A DNA stretch of 62,680 nt from Telluria aromaticivorans (GTDB lineage: Bacteria; Pseudomonadota; Gammaproteobacteria; Burkholderiales; Burkholderiaceae_D): contig NZ_JABAIV010000013.1 of the NCBI RefSeq assembly GCF_013003915.1, positions 1 through 62,680 on the forward strand, in the 5' to 3' direction. The number at the start of each line of letters is the position of its first letter. Position 1 is the stretch's first letter. The position numbers were made by a program, and so were the translations under genes. This document shows, piece after piece, positions 34,267 through 43,332 of the stretch. The notes below the pieces were generated by a model that was not told where the DNA came from, searched no databases, and worked only from the letters and a program-made list of their open reading frames with translations.

Positions 34267-35373
34267 TCAAATCCGCATCGGCATGACGACATACTTGAAG
34301 TCGCCATTCTCGGGAATCGAAATCAGCGCCGACGAGTTCGAGTCGCCCAGGGCGATGTTGATCTGGTCGCACTTCAGGTTGTTCAGCACGTCGAGCAGGT
34401 AGGTCACGTTGAAGCCGATGTCGATCGAGTCGCCGCCGTAGTCGATTTCGATTTCTTCGACCGCTTCTTCCTGGTCGGCATTGGTCGAGCTGATCTTCAT
34501 GACGCCCGGCTCAATGATGCAGCGCACGCCCTTGAACTTGTCGCTGGTCATGATCGCGGCGCGCTGCAGCGAACGCAGCAGTTCGTCGCGGCTCATCGTG
34601 AACTCGTTCTTGTAGCCCTTCGGGATCACGCGGGTGTAGTCAGGGAACTTGCCCTCCACCAGCTTCGAGACCAGCTCGATGTCGGCGAAGGTGAGCTTTA
34701 CCTGCGAGGCGGCGATGTCCAGGCGGACGGTTTCGTCGCTTTCTTCCAGCAGGCGCTGCAGCTCGATGATGGTCTTGCGCGGGATGATCACTTCCTGGCG
34801 CTCGAAGCTCTGCTCGGTGGCTACCTGACAGAAGGCCAGGCGGTGGCCGTCGGTGGCCACGGCGATGATGTTCTGGCCGTCCAGCACCAGCAGCAGGCCG
34901 TTCAGGTAGTAGCGGATGTCCTGCTGGGCCATCGAGAAGTGCACCATGTTGAACAGGTGCTTCAGCGTCTTCTGCGGCAGGGTGACCGAGGCGTTGTAGC
35001 TGTCGGCGACCGACACGGTCGGGAATTCTTCCGCGGCCAGGGTTTGCAGTGCGAAGCGCGACTTGCCGCTTTGCACAGCCAGGCGCTTGTTCTGCAGCGT
35101 CATCGTGACGTCGCCCGATTCCGGCAGCGCGCGCAGGATGTCCAGCAGCTTGCGCGCGGCCACCGTGGTGCCGGTCACGTCATCGCCCGAGCCGATGTTG
35201 GCCAGCGTGGTGATCTGCACTTCGGTATCGGTGGAGAGGAACGAGACGCTCTCGCCGTCCTTGCGAATGAGGATATTGGCCAGAATCGGCATAGTGTGCC
35301 GACGCTCGACAATACCGCTCACGATCTGCAGTGGCCGGAGAAGCGTGTCTCGGGTGGTTTTGACCAGTTGCAT
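34267..35373 (-). CDS. dnaN: DNA polymerase III subunit beta (sliding clamp)
   Basis: 368 residues with three repeated clamp domains: the opening LLRPLQIVSGIVERRHTMPILANIL, a middle domain with RYYLNGLLLVLDG, and the C-terminal YVVMPMRI that forms part of the partner-binding cleft. The dimeric ring tethers polymerase III and other factors to DNA. It lies 240 bp downstream of dnaA, with REPIN copy E in the gap. Confidence 0.98.
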   Translation of the reverse strand: MQLVKTTRDTLLRPLQIVSGIVERRHTMPILANILIRKDGESVSFLSTDTEVQITTLANIGSGDDVTGTTVAARKLLDILRALPESGDVTMTLQNKRLAVQSGKSRFALQTLAAEEFPTVSVADSYNASVTLPQKTLKHLFNMVHFSMAQQDIRYYLNGLLLVLDGQNIIAVATDGHRLAFCQVATEQSFERQEVIIPRKTIIELQRLLEESDETVRLDIAASQVKLTFADIELVSKLVEGKFPDYTRVIPKGYKNEFTMSRDELLRSLQRAAIMTSDKFKGVRCIIEPGVMKISSTNADQEEAVEEIEIDYGGDSIDIGFNVTYLLDVLNNLKCDQINIALGDSNSSALISIPENGDFKYVVMPMRI

Positions 35374-35495
35374 AGATATCCTCAGTTTGATTGATCAGGT
35401 TATTGCTTGAACACTATTTTGCCAATTGCTACAGAAGAACACAAACTTCCCTGCATGACATCGGCCGGCATCCGTTTTGCGGATTGACCGGCATT

Positions 35496-35609
35496 GTAGG
35501 GTGGTCGGCTCCGCCGACCGCGCGTTCAAACCACATCCGCGGTCCACGGCAACGTATTGATGTGCATACGTCCATTGAACGCGCGGGCGGGAGACCCGCC
35601 CACCCTACG
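35496..35609. repeat. REPIN copy E, between dnaA and dnaN
   Basis: 114 bp. The left arm is TGTAGGGTGGTCGGC-TCC-GCCGAC with a variant stem; the right arm is GCGGGCGGGAGACCCGCCC followed by ACCCTACG. It is inserted just 4 bp from the dnaA stop codon, the only copy between two genes of the same strand. Confidence 0.85.
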
Positions 35610-35613
35610 AAAA

Positions 35614-37020
35614 TCAGCCCTTCAGGGTCTGCTCCAGCACGTGCAGCTCATGGTTGCACTCGGCATTCTTCTGGCGGTCGGCCGAGATCTTGCGCACCGC
35701 ATGCAGCACGGTGGTGTGGTCGCGGCCGCCGAACAGCTCGCCGATTTCGGGCAGGCTCTTTTGCGTCAGTTCCTTGGCCAGGTACATGGCGATCTGGCGC
35801 GGGCGGGCGATGTTCGCCGGGCGCCGCTTGGAGTACATGTCCGCGACCTTGATGTTGAAGAAGTCCGCGACCGTCTTCTGGATGTTCTCCACCGAGATCT
35901 GGCGGTTCTGCACCGACAGCAGGTCCTTGAGGGCTTCCTTCACCACGTCGATGGTGATGTCCTTGCCGTGGAAGCGCGAGTAGGCCAGGATCTTGCGCAG
36001 CGCGCCTTCGAGCTCGCGCACGTTCGAGCGCAGGTGCTTGGCCACGAAGAAGGCCACGTCGTCCGACAGCGTCACGTCTTCGGATTGCGCTTTTTTCAGC
36101 AAAATCGCCACGCGCATTTCCAGCTCCGGCGGTTCGATCGCCACCGTCAGGCCGGAGTCGAAGCGCGAGATCAGGCGGTCGTCCATGCCGGTGATTTCCT
36201 TCGGATAGGTATCCGAAGTGATGATGATCTGTTTCTTGGCCGCGATGAGCGCCTCGAACGCATAGAAGAATTCTTCCTGCGTGCGGCTCTTCCCGCCAAA
36301 GAACTGGATATCGTCGATCAGCAGCATGTCGAGCGAATGGTAGTAATGCTTGAAGTCGTCGAAGCCCTTGCGCTGGTAGGCGGTGACGACGTCGCGCACG
36401 TACTGCTCGGCGTGGATGTAGCGGATGCGGGCGTTCGGGTTGTCGGCCATCACCTGGTTGCCGATCGCATGGATCAGGTGGGTCTTACCCAGGCCGACGC
36501 CGCCGTAGAAGAACAGCGGGTTGTACGACACGCCCGGGTTGTTGGCCACCTGGATAGCGGCGGCGCGCGCCAGCTGGTTGGCCTTACCGGTCACGAAGCT
36601 GTCGAAAGTCAGGTCGGTGTTGATCCGGCTCTGCTCGCGCTTGGGCGAGTTGGCGATGTTGACGTTGCCCTGGCTCGGCTGGTCGATCGAGCGCACCATG
36701 CCGCCGCCGTTGCCGCCGCCATTACTACCGGCAGGCACTTCCGACGAACCGGGCGCGACAGGTTTACGCGGCGGGTTGGTCTTCGGGTCGAGCACGAACT
36801 GCACCTCCACCGGCGCTTCCCAGTACTGGCAGGCGAGCTCGGTGATGCGCTTGGCGAACTGGGTCTTGACCCAGTCGAGCTTGAAGCGGTTCGGCGCGCC
36901 AATGCGCAGCTTGCCGTCCTCGTAATCGATGACGACCAGTGATTTGATCCACGCACTGTATTGCTGCGGCGTCAGCTCGAGTTCCAGTTGCGTCGAACAG
37001 GACTGCCAAAAATTTTCCAT
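35614..37020 (-). CDS. dnaA: Chromosomal replication initiator protein DnaA
   Basis: 468 residues from the ATG at 37020 (MENFWQSC, the usual DnaA opening). Domain I is followed by a Gly/Asn-rich linker (about 95-125). The AAA+ domain III has Walker A GGVGLGKTH near 172, Walker B LLIDDIQFF near 230 and sensor motifs. Domain IV carries the DnaA-box signature GRDHTTVLHAVRKI near 428. A consensus DnaA box overlaps the predicted -35 of its promoter, suggesting autorepression. It is divergent from rpmH across 366 bp. Confidence 0.98.
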   Translation of the reverse strand: MENFWQSCSTQLELELTPQQYSAWIKSLVVIDYEDGKLRIGAPNRFKLDWVKTQFAKRITELACQYWEAPVEVQFVLDPKTNPPRKPVAPGSSEVPAGSNGGGNGGGMVRSIDQPSQGNVNIANSPKREQSRINTDLTFDSFVTGKANQLARAAAIQVANNPGVSYNPLFFYGGVGLGKTHLIHAIGNQVMADNPNARIRYIHAEQYVRDVVTAYQRKGFDDFKHYYHSLDMLLIDDIQFFGGKSRTQEEFFYAFEALIAAKKQIIITSDTYPKEITGMDDRLISRFDSGLTVAIEPPELEMRVAILLKKAQSEDVTLSDDVAFFVAKHLRSNVRELEGALRKILAYSRFHGKDITIDVVKEALKDLLSVQNRQISVENIQKTVADFFNIKVADMYSKRRPANIARPRQIAMYLAKELTQKSLPEIGELFGGRDHTTVLHAVRKISADRQKNAECNHELHVLEQTLKG

Positions 37021-37047
37021 ACTTCGCTTATTGATACGTAACACGCT

Positions 37048-37053
37048 ATTTTA
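37048..37053 (-). promoter_or_regulatory. -10 element of dnaA
   Basis: TAAAAT on the minus strand, 28 bp before the dnaA ATG. A 17-base spacing places the -35 inside the DnaA box at 37070-37078. Confidence 0.5.
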
Positions 37054-37069
37054 CCTGTCTCGGCCGAAG

Positions 37070-37078
37070 TTATCCACA
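37070..37078 (+). promoter_or_regulatory. DnaA box
   Basis: TTATCCACA, a perfect match to the consensus. It overlaps the predicted dnaA -35 region. Confidence 0.8.
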
Positions 37079-37175
37079 GGTTGCGCCCACTATTTTCAAC
37101 CGGGGGCGCTGTTTTGTGGGCACCGCGGGCCGCGCGGCAGGGATGCGCAAAAACTCATCAGAAACAACAGCTTCC

Positions 37176-37205
37176 TTGACAGCTGGACCGGAAATCGAGT
37201 CTAAT
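37176..37205 (+). promoter_or_regulatory. rpmH promoter
   Basis: TTGACA (37176-37181) and TCTAAT (37200-37205) are separated by 18 bp, about 180 bp before rpmH. It would drive the rpmH-rnpA-yidD-yidC operon. Confidence 0.6.
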
Positions 37206-37386
37206 TCAGGGTTCCCCGTCCGTGTACCCCATCAAACTGACTTTGTCAGCGTGACGCAGGCCGGACGATATGAGTATTTGCTGTGGCGTGACGCTGGCTT
37301 AACAACTGCGAACTGTCATTGGCGACGAATCCTGACACGACGTCAGACCCGATTTTGCACTTTCTTTTGCTTTAAGCGAGACCACC

Positions 37387-37521
37387 ATGAAACGTACTTA
37401 CCAACCTTCCGTCGTCCGTCGCAAGCGCACGCACGGCTTCCGCGCACGTATGGCTACCCGTGGTGGCCGTGCAGTCCTGAACGCCCGCCGCGCCAAGGGC
37501 CGCAAGCGCCTGGCTGTCTAA
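37387..37521 (+). CDS. rpmH: 50S ribosomal protein L34
   Basis: 44 residues, the normal size. It starts MKRTYQPSVVRRKRTHGF and continues RARMATRGGRAVLNARRAKG, an essentially invariant L34 sequence. It is highly basic and buried in 23S rRNA. First gene of the conserved rpmH-rnpA-yidD-yidC-mnmE series. Confidence 0.98.
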   Translation: MKRTYQPSVVRRKRTHGFRARMATRGGRAVLNARRAKGRKRLAV

Positions 37522-37552
37522 GCCTTTTGGCTGGCAGATCGACGCGGTCGAC

Positions 37553-37954
37553 ATGACAGGCGAAGGTTCGCACGACTTCGCGCGCGTTCGGCGTATCGTT
37601 AAAACGGATGAGTTTTCATCCGTTTTTCGTTTGCGGCCGGCGCAAAAAACTGCGCATTTCGTGCTGTACACCCGTCCCAACACGCTGCCGCATGCGCGGC
37701 TGGGCGTCGTTGCGGCCAAGCGTTTTGCACCGCGCGCCGTCACCCGTAATACGATCAAGCGCATCACGCGCGAACTGTTCCGCACCAGCGAACTGCAGGC
37801 ACTCGATTGCATCGTGCGCCTGGCGCGCCCGGTCAATACCAAGGCCGGTCCGGCCACCACTGGCGCCCTGAAGGCGGAGCTGCGGGTCGAACTCGCACGC
37901 CTGTTTGCCTCGCAGCGCCCGCGCCTGACCAACCCTGCACCGTCATCGCCATGA
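37553..37954 (+). CDS. rnpA: Ribonuclease P protein component
   Basis: 133 residues. It carries the RNR-type signature TRNTIKRITRELFR near residue 64 and the central LGVVAAKRFAPRAV stretch. It binds the catalytic RNase P RNA and helps recognise precursor tRNA 5' leaders. It starts 31 bp after rpmH, and its TGA overlaps the yidD ATG (ATGA), indicating coupled translation. Confidence 0.95.
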   Translation: MTGEGSHDFARVRRIVKTDEFSSVFRLRPAQKTAHFVLYTRPNTLPHARLGVVAAKRFAPRAVTRNTIKRITRELFRTSELQALDCIVRLARPVNTKAGPATTGALKAELRVELARLFASQRPRLTNPAPSSP

Positions 37955-38220
37955 AAGCCCTGCTGGTCTGCCTCCTTCGCGGCTACCAGCTGCTGCTGTC
38001 CCCGATGCTCGGGCAGAAATGTCGTTTCTACCCGACCTGCTCCAATTATGCGATCGAAGCGCTGCGCGTCCATGGCGCCGCACGCGGCTCGCTGCTGGCC
38101 GCACGGCGCGTCTGCCGCTGCCATCCGTGGCATGAAGGCGGCGTCGACCTGGTGCCACCGGTGCAGCAAGACCAGCAAAAGCATTCCCCACCAGCCGCTC
38201 GCGGTTGTAACCACTCCTGA
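37951..38220 (+). CDS. yidD: Membrane protein insertion efficiency factor YidD
   Basis: 89 residues from the ATG at 37951. The family core is clear: RGYQLLLSPMLGQKCRFYPTC, then SNYAIEALRVHG and RVCRCHPWHEGGVDLVP. The N-terminal amphipathic helix lies on the inner membrane, where YidD assists YidC. The C-terminal tail after VPP is longer and more polar than in E. coli but within family variation. It is coupled to rnpA and 10 bp upstream of yidC. Confidence 0.95.
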   Translation: MKALLVCLLRGYQLLLSPMLGQKCRFYPTCSNYAIEALRVHGAARGSLLAARRVCRCHPWHEGGVDLVPPVQQDQQKHSPPAARGCNHS

Positions 38221-38230
38221 CTAGACCCAA

Positions 38231-39910
38231 ATGGAACTCAATAAACGTACCGTCCTGTGGATCGTGTTCGCCATTTCCCTGATTGTTCTCTGGAACAACT
38301 GGATGGTGGCCAACGGGAAGCAGTCGCTGTTCTCGGCAGCATCGCCGGCCGCCCAGGTCGCGCAGCAGCAAGCCAAGCCGAATGACGTGCCAGCAGCAGC
38401 CGCTGCGGGCAGTGCCGCCGTGCCGGGCACACCGGGGGCGATCCCGGTCGCGCCGGTCGCGCCGGTTGCGCCATCGACCCAGCGCATCACCATCACCACC
38501 GACGTGGTGAAAGTGGACATCGACACCCTCGGCGGCGTCATCAAGCGCCTCGAGCTGCTGAAGTTCGCGGACGACACCGACAAGACCAGGAACAAGGTGC
38601 TGTTCAACGTGGGTGGCCCGAACACTTACCTGGGCCAGACCGGCTTGATCGGCACTACCGCGGCCGGCGTGCTGCCGAACCACCAGACCCCGTTCGTGGC
38701 CCGTCCGGGCGCGCGGTCGCTGGACGCCAGCGGCACCGTGCAGCTGGTGATGGATGCGGAGCAGGGCGGTGTGCGCCTGACCAAGACCTTCACCTTCCGC
38801 AAGGGCGACTACACCATCGGCGTGCGCCATGACGTGACCAACCTGTCGACCGCACCGGTCCAGCCGTCGCTCTACCTGCAGCTGCAGCACGACGGCAACA
38901 AGCCAGCCAACGATTCGTGGTTCATGTCGAGCTATACCGGCCCGACCATGTACACCGAAGGCGAGAAGTACCAGAAGCTGCTGTTCGAAGACATCGAAGA
39001 CGGCAGCGTGCAGCACGCCACCAAGTCGAACAACGGCTGGGTCGCGATCTCGCAGCACTTCTTCGTCTCGGCCTTCATCCCGGCCGACAAGTCGCAGCGC
39101 GACATCTTCACCAAGAAGATCGCCACCAACCTGTACGCGATCGGCACCGTCCAGCCGCTGGGTACCGTGGCGCCCGGCGCCACCGTGTCGACCGACAGCC
39201 GCCTGTATTCGGGCCCGCAGGACGAGAAGACCCTGGAAACCATCGCCCCTGGCCTGGAACTGGTCAAGGACTACGGCGTGCTGACCATCATCGCCAAGCC
39301 GATCTTCTGGGTCATGGACCACCTGTACTCGCTGCTGGGTAACTGGGGCTGGACCATCGTCGCGCTGACCGTGCTGATCAAGCTGGCCTTCTTCCCGCTG
39401 TCGGCCGCCGGCTACCGCAGCATGGCGAAGATGCGCGTGGTGACGCCGAAGATGCAGGCGATCCGCGAGCGCTACAAAGCCGACCCGCAGAAGATGCAGC
39501 AGGCCACCATGGAGCTGTACAAGACCGAGAAGATCAACCCGCTGGGCGGCTGCCTGCCGATCCTGGTGCAGATGCCGGTCTTCTTCGCCCTGTACTGGGT
39601 GCTGCAGTCGTCGGTCGAAATGCGCGGCGCGCCATGGATCCTGTGGATCCAGGACCTGACGCAGCCAGACCCGCTGTACATCCTGCCGGTCATCTACGCG
39701 GTGTCGATGTTCATCACCACCAAGCTGAACCCGCAGCCGACCGATCCGGTGCAGGCCAAGATGATGCTGTTCATGCCACTGGCATTCTCGGTGATCTTCT
39801 TCTTCTTCCCATCGGGACTGGTGCTGTACTGGGTGGTCAACAACATCCTGTCGATCGCGCAGCAGTGGGTGATTACCAAGAAGTTCGAGAACGCGCCAGC
39901 AAGCAAGTAA
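38231..39910 (+). CDS. yidC: Membrane protein insertase YidC
   Basis: 559 residues. The first transmembrane helix (VLWIVFAISLIVLWNNWMV, about 8-26) is followed by an Ala/Gln/Pro-rich linker and a large periplasmic P1 domain (about 85-340). The five-helix insertase core begins at about 365 (WGWTIVALTVLIKLAFFPLS), with the hydrophilic-groove arginine expected in YRSMAKMR. It inserts and folds inner-membrane proteins alone or with SecYEG. A strong terminator follows, so mnmE is transcribed separately. Confidence 0.97.
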   Translation: MELNKRTVLWIVFAISLIVLWNNWMVANGKQSLFSAASPAAQVAQQQAKPNDVPAAAAAGSAAVPGTPGAIPVAPVAPVAPSTQRITITTDVVKVDIDTLGGVIKRLELLKFADDTDKTRNKVLFNVGGPNTYLGQTGLIGTTAAGVLPNHQTPFVARPGARSLDASGTVQLVMDAEQGGVRLTKTFTFRKGDYTIGVRHDVTNLSTAPVQPSLYLQLQHDGNKPANDSWFMSSYTGPTMYTEGEKYQKLLFEDIEDGSVQHATKSNNGWVAISQHFFVSAFIPADKSQRDIFTKKIATNLYAIGTVQPLGTVAPGATVSTDSRLYSGPQDEKTLETIAPGLELVKDYGVLTIIAKPIFWVMDHLYSLLGNWGWTIVALTVLIKLAFFPLSAAGYRSMAKMRVVTPKMQAIRERYKADPQKMQQATMELYKTEKINPLGGCLPILVQMPVFFALYWVLQSSVEMRGAPWILWIQDLTQPDPLYILPVIYAVSMFITTKLNPQPTDPVQAKMMLFMPLAFSVIFFFFPSGLVLYWVVNNILSIAQQWVITKKFENAPASK

Positions 39911-39927
39911 GCAGTTCGTTTTCATGG

Positions 39928-39960
39928 AAAGCCCGCGCGTGTCGCGGGCTTTTTTCTTTT
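39928..39960 (+). terminator. Intrinsic terminator after yidC
   Basis: AAAGCCCGCG-CGTGT-CGCGGGCTTTTTT: a 9-10 bp GC stem followed by a T-run with one C, 18 bp after the yidC stop. Confidence 0.9.
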
Positions 39961-39980
39961 CGTGGCTGCGCTACTAAATT

Positions 39981-40025
39981 GGGTTCCCGCCTAGGCGGGA
40001 ACAATGCCACTGGCATTGTTCCCCC
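39981..40025. repeat. Nested palindromes between yidC and mnmE
   Basis: GTTCCCGCCTAGGCGGGAAC is a perfect 20-bp palindrome. It is joined to a second inverted repeat (GGAACAATGCC/GGCATTGTTCC) sharing GGAAC, so two alternative cruciform or hairpin forms are possible. It resembles TTCCCGC-type intergenic repeats. Confidence 0.7.
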
Positions 40026-40083
40026 CAAGTTTGCACGCACCCCACCACTGCCCCTTGCACCACCTATCCCTTACAATCCCCCC

Positions 40084-41460
40084 ATGAAACTCGACACCTC
40101 CCCCATCGCCGCCATTGCCACCGCCCCCGGCCGCGGCGGCATCGGCGTCGTGCGCGCCTCCGGCAAGTCGCTTGGCGCCCTGATCGACGCCCTGTTCCCC
40201 GGCGTGAAACTGGCCCCGCGCCACGCCACCTACATCTCGTTCAAGGCCGCCAACGGCGACGTGATCGACCAGGGCCTGGCCCTGCATTTCAAGGGGCCGC
40301 ATTCGTACACCGGCGAGGACGTGCTGGAGCTGCAGGGCCACGGCGGCCCGGTCGTGCTGCAGATGCTGCTCGCGCGCGTGCTGGAAGCAGGCAGCGCGCT
40401 GGGCTTGCGCCTGGCCGAACCGGGCGAATTCACGCGCCGCGCCTTCCTGAACGACAAGCTGGACCTGGCCCAGGCCGAGGCGGTGGCCGACCTGATCGAC
40501 GCTTCCACCGAAGCCGCCGCCAAATCGGCCTCGCAATCGCTGTCGGGCGTCTTCTCGCAGGTGGTGCACAAGCTGGTCGACCAGACCACGAATTTACGCA
40601 TGCTGGTCGAGGCGACCCTCGACTTCCCCGAAGAAGAAATCGACTTCCTGGAAAAATCGAACGCGCGCGGCCAGCTGGCCACCATCGTCGACTCGCTGGA
40701 AAACGTGTTTCGCCAGGCGGCGCAAGGCGCGCTGCTGCGCGAGGGACTGAACGTGGTGCTGGTGGGCCAGCCGAACGTCGGCAAATCGTCGCTGCTCAAT
40801 GCCCTGGCCGGCGCCGACGTGGCCATCGTCACGCCGATCGCCGGCACTACGCGCGACAAGGTCACCGAGACCATCCAGATCGAAGGCATCCCGCTCAACA
40901 TCATCGACACCGCGGGCATCCGCACCGATGAAGGAATCGACGTGGTCGAGCGCATCGGCATCGAGCGCACCTGGGGAGAGGTCGGCAAGGCCGACGTGAT
41001 CCTGCACCTGCTGGACGCCAGCCGCGGCCCGAGCGCCGCCGACGAGGAGATCGTCGCGGCCTTCCCCGAGGGCGTGCCGGTGGTGCGCATCTGGAACAAG
41101 ATCGACCTGTCGGGCCACCAGCCGTCAATCGACGTGGCGCAGGACGCAGTGCACCTCTACCTGTCGGCCAACGCGCATCTTGGGATCGACCTGCTGCGCA
41201 CCGAACTGCTGCGCATCGCCGGCTGGCAGCAGACCGGCGAATCTCTCTACCTGGCGCGCGAACGCCACCTGATCGCGCTGCGCGCCGCCCGCGAGCACCT
41301 CGACATGGCAAGCCAGCACGCCGCGCAAGACGACCAGTCGCTCGACCTGTTCGCCGAAGAACTGCGGCTGGCGCAGGAGCAGTTATCGAGCATCACCGGC
41401 CAGTTCACGCCGGACGATTTGCTGGGCGTGATCTTCAGCCGCTTTTGTATCGGCAAATAA
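40084..41460 (+). CDS. mnmE: tRNA modification GTPase MnmE
   Basis: 458 residues from the ATG at 40084. An N-terminal tetrahydrofolate-binding domain with GRGGIGVVRASG comes first. The G domain has G1 GQPNVGKSS near 228, DTAG in G3 and NKID in G4. The C-terminal CIGK carries the conserved cysteine. With MnmG it makes the 5-carboxymethylaminomethyl group on wobble uridines. The start is preferred because the open frame upstream lies over yidC and its terminator. Confidence 0.97.
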   Translation: MKLDTSPIAAIATAPGRGGIGVVRASGKSLGALIDALFPGVKLAPRHATYISFKAANGDVIDQGLALHFKGPHSYTGEDVLELQGHGGPVVLQMLLARVLEAGSALGLRLAEPGEFTRRAFLNDKLDLAQAEAVADLIDASTEAAAKSASQSLSGVFSQVVHKLVDQTTNLRMLVEATLDFPEEEIDFLEKSNARGQLATIVDSLENVFRQAAQGALLREGLNVVLVGQPNVGKSSLLNALAGADVAIVTPIAGTTRDKVTETIQIEGIPLNIIDTAGIRTDEGIDVVERIGIERTWGEVGKADVILHLLDASRGPSAADEEIVAAFPEGVPVVRIWNKIDLSGHQPSIDVAQDAVHLYLSANAHLGIDLLRTELLRIAGWQQTGESLYLARERHLIALRAAREHLDMASQHAAQDDQSLDLFAEELRLAQEQLSSITGQFTPDDLLGVIFSRFCIGK

Positions 41461-41469
41461 GCGCCAGGC

Positions 41470-42366
41470 TCACAGCCAGGGCGCCAGCAGCTCCGCCACC
41501 CAGTCCATGAAGAGCCGCGTGCGCGCCGGTACGTGGCGGCGCGACGGGTACAGGAAGGACAGCGGCATCGGTGCTGCGGGCCACTGCGGCAGCACCTCGA
41601 CCAGCCGGCCCTCCGCCAGCAGGGGGCGCAGGCCGGCTTCCGGCGCCTGGATGATCCCGAGCCCGGCCAGGCAGGCGGCGCGGTAGGCGGCGGTGCTGTT
41701 GACGGTGAGGGCGCCGGGCATGGGCAGTCGCCGCGTCTCTTCGCCATCAAGCCATTCCCAGCACGGCGCGCTGCCGGCCAGGGCGCTGTCGTAGTGCACC
41801 AGCCGGTGCCGGGCCAGGTCGTCCAGGTTGTTTGGCTGGCCGTGCCGCGCGAGGTAGGCGGGACTGGCGCAGTTAATCAGCCGGAAGTCGCCGAGGTGGC
41901 GCGCCACCAGGTTGGAATCGGATAAGGTCCCGACGCGCAGCACGCAGTCATAGCCATCGCGCACCACGTCGACACGCCGGTCGGCGCTGCCCAGGTCGAC
42001 CAGCAATTGCGGATGGCGCGCCATGAATGTGTCCAGGTGCGGCAGCACCAGGTCGGTCGCCAGGCCGACCGGCATGTCCACCCGCAGGCGACCGGTGACG
42101 TCGACGCCGCCCGAGCGGAACATGCCGCGCAGGGATTCGACCTGTTCCAGTACCTCGCGGCTGCGGCCAAAGAATGCTTCGCCTTCCTGCGTCATCTGCA
42201 CCCGGCGCGTGGTCCGCTGCAGCAGGCGGGTGCCCAGGTCTTGTTCGAGCTCGCTCACCGCGGCCGAGACGGTGGCATTCGGCATGCCGAGCTGGCGCGC
42301 GGCGCCGCTGAAGCTGCCCAGTTCGGCCACCTTGAGGAAGACGGCAATGGCGTCGATATCGTTCAT
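41470..42366 (-). CDS. LysR-type transcriptional regulator
   Basis: 298 residues. The N-terminal winged HTH is typical: AVFLKVAELGSFSGAARQLG, then NATVSAAVSELEQDLGTRLL. The effector-binding domain has LRVDMPVGLATDLVLPHL near 92. It is of the DsdC/AaeR-like branch whose members often sit opposite the gene they regulate. Here the divergent neighbour is an SDR whose start is 108 bp away. Its own stop is 7 bp from the mnmE stop. Confidence 0.9.
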   Translation of the reverse strand: MNDIDAIAVFLKVAELGSFSGAARQLGMPNATVSAAVSELEQDLGTRLLQRTTRRVQMTQEGEAFFGRSREVLEQVESLRGMFRSGGVDVTGRLRVDMPVGLATDLVLPHLDTFMARHPQLLVDLGSADRRVDVVRDGYDCVLRVGTLSDSNLVARHLGDFRLINCASPAYLARHGQPNNLDDLARHRLVHYDSALAGSAPCWEWLDGEETRRLPMPGALTVNSTAAYRAACLAGLGIIQAPEAGLRPLLAEGRLVEVLPQWPAAPMPLSFLYPSRRHVPARTRLFMDWVAELLAPWL

Positions 42367-42473
42367 GGATTATTCGTGCTTTCTGCAAAGTCCAAGCAGG
42401 GATGGCTAGTTTATTTCAGCTGGGATGAAAAATATACTGGGTCTTCCATTGAGCAGTCACCCAGGAGACCAGC

Positions 42474-43232
42474 ATGACCCAGCGTATAGCCCTTATCACC
42501 GGCGCCAGCCGCGGCCTCGGCCGGAACATCGCCACCCATCTTGCCGCGCGCGGCACCGATGCCATCCTCACCTACCAGCACAATGCCGACGCAGCAGCCG
42601 ACACCGTGGACGCATTGCGCGCCCTGGGCTGGCAGGCGATCGCCCTGCCGCTCGACGTCGCCGACAGCCGCGCCTTCCCGGCCTTCGCCGGCCGGGTCCG
42701 CGCAGCCTTGGCGGCTACCTGGCAGCGCGAGCGTTTCGATATCCTGGTCAACAATGCCGGCAGCGGGCTGCATGCGGCCTACCTCGACACCACCGAGGAA
42801 CAGTTCGACAGCATGATCGCCATCCACCTGAAATCGGCCTTCTTCCTGACCCAGGCGCTGCTGCCCCTGATGGCGGACGGTGGCCGCATCCTGAACGTGT
42901 CGAGCGGCCTGGCGCGCTTTTCCATCGCCGGCGCCTCGGCCTACGCACTGGCCAAGGGCGGGGTGGAAGTACTGACCCGCTACCAGGCGCGCGAACTGGC
43001 GCAGCGGCGCATCACGGTGAACGTGCTGGCGCCCGGCGCCATCGAAACCGATTTCAATGGCGGCATGGTGCGCGACAATGCGCAACTCAATGCCTTCGTC
43101 ACCAGCCAGACGGCACTGGGACGCGCCGGCCTGCCCGACGATATCGGCGCCGCCGCGGCTGCCTTGCTGGACGAGGGCAACGGCTGGATGACCGGGCAGC
43201 GCGTCGAGGTATCGGGAGGCATGTGGCTGTGA
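42474..43232 (+). CDS. Short-chain dehydrogenase/reductase
   Basis: 252 residues. TGASRGLGRN near 9-18 is the cofactor loop, NNAG lies near 93, the catalytic Ser is in VSSGLARFS and the YALAK site follows near 158. The C-terminal NGWMTGQRVEVSGGM is of the 3-oxoacyl-ACP reductase-like group. The substrate is unknown. It is probably regulated by the divergent LysR protein. Confidence 0.88.
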   Translation: MTQRIALITGASRGLGRNIATHLAARGTDAILTYQHNADAAADTVDALRALGWQAIALPLDVADSRAFPAFAGRVRAALAATWQRERFDILVNNAGSGLHAAYLDTTEEQFDSMIAIHLKSAFFLTQALLPLMADGGRILNVSSGLARFSIAGASAYALAKGGVEVLTRYQARELAQRRITVNVLAPGAIETDFNGGMVRDNAQLNAFVTSQTALGRAGLPDDIGAAAAALLDEGNGWMTGQRVEVSGGMWL

Positions 43233-43332
43233 GGTGAGCATGGGCGGTGCTGGTGTTCTGCCCGGTTATCGTCCCGGGCCGGCAGGCACAGTCGTGCTAG
43301 GCTGGTGCCTCATCCACCACGGGACTGCCACG

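Larger units (their letters stand above)
37021..37386. other. oriC: dnaA-rpmH intergenic region, candidate origin
   Basis: In many proteobacteria oriC lies between dnaA and rpmH. This 366-bp spacer has only one perfect DnaA box (37070-37078) and short AT-rich patches (37030-37055 and 37330-37385), so the origin may extend elsewhere or use degenerate boxes. Only a skew plot could confirm it. Confidence 0.45.
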
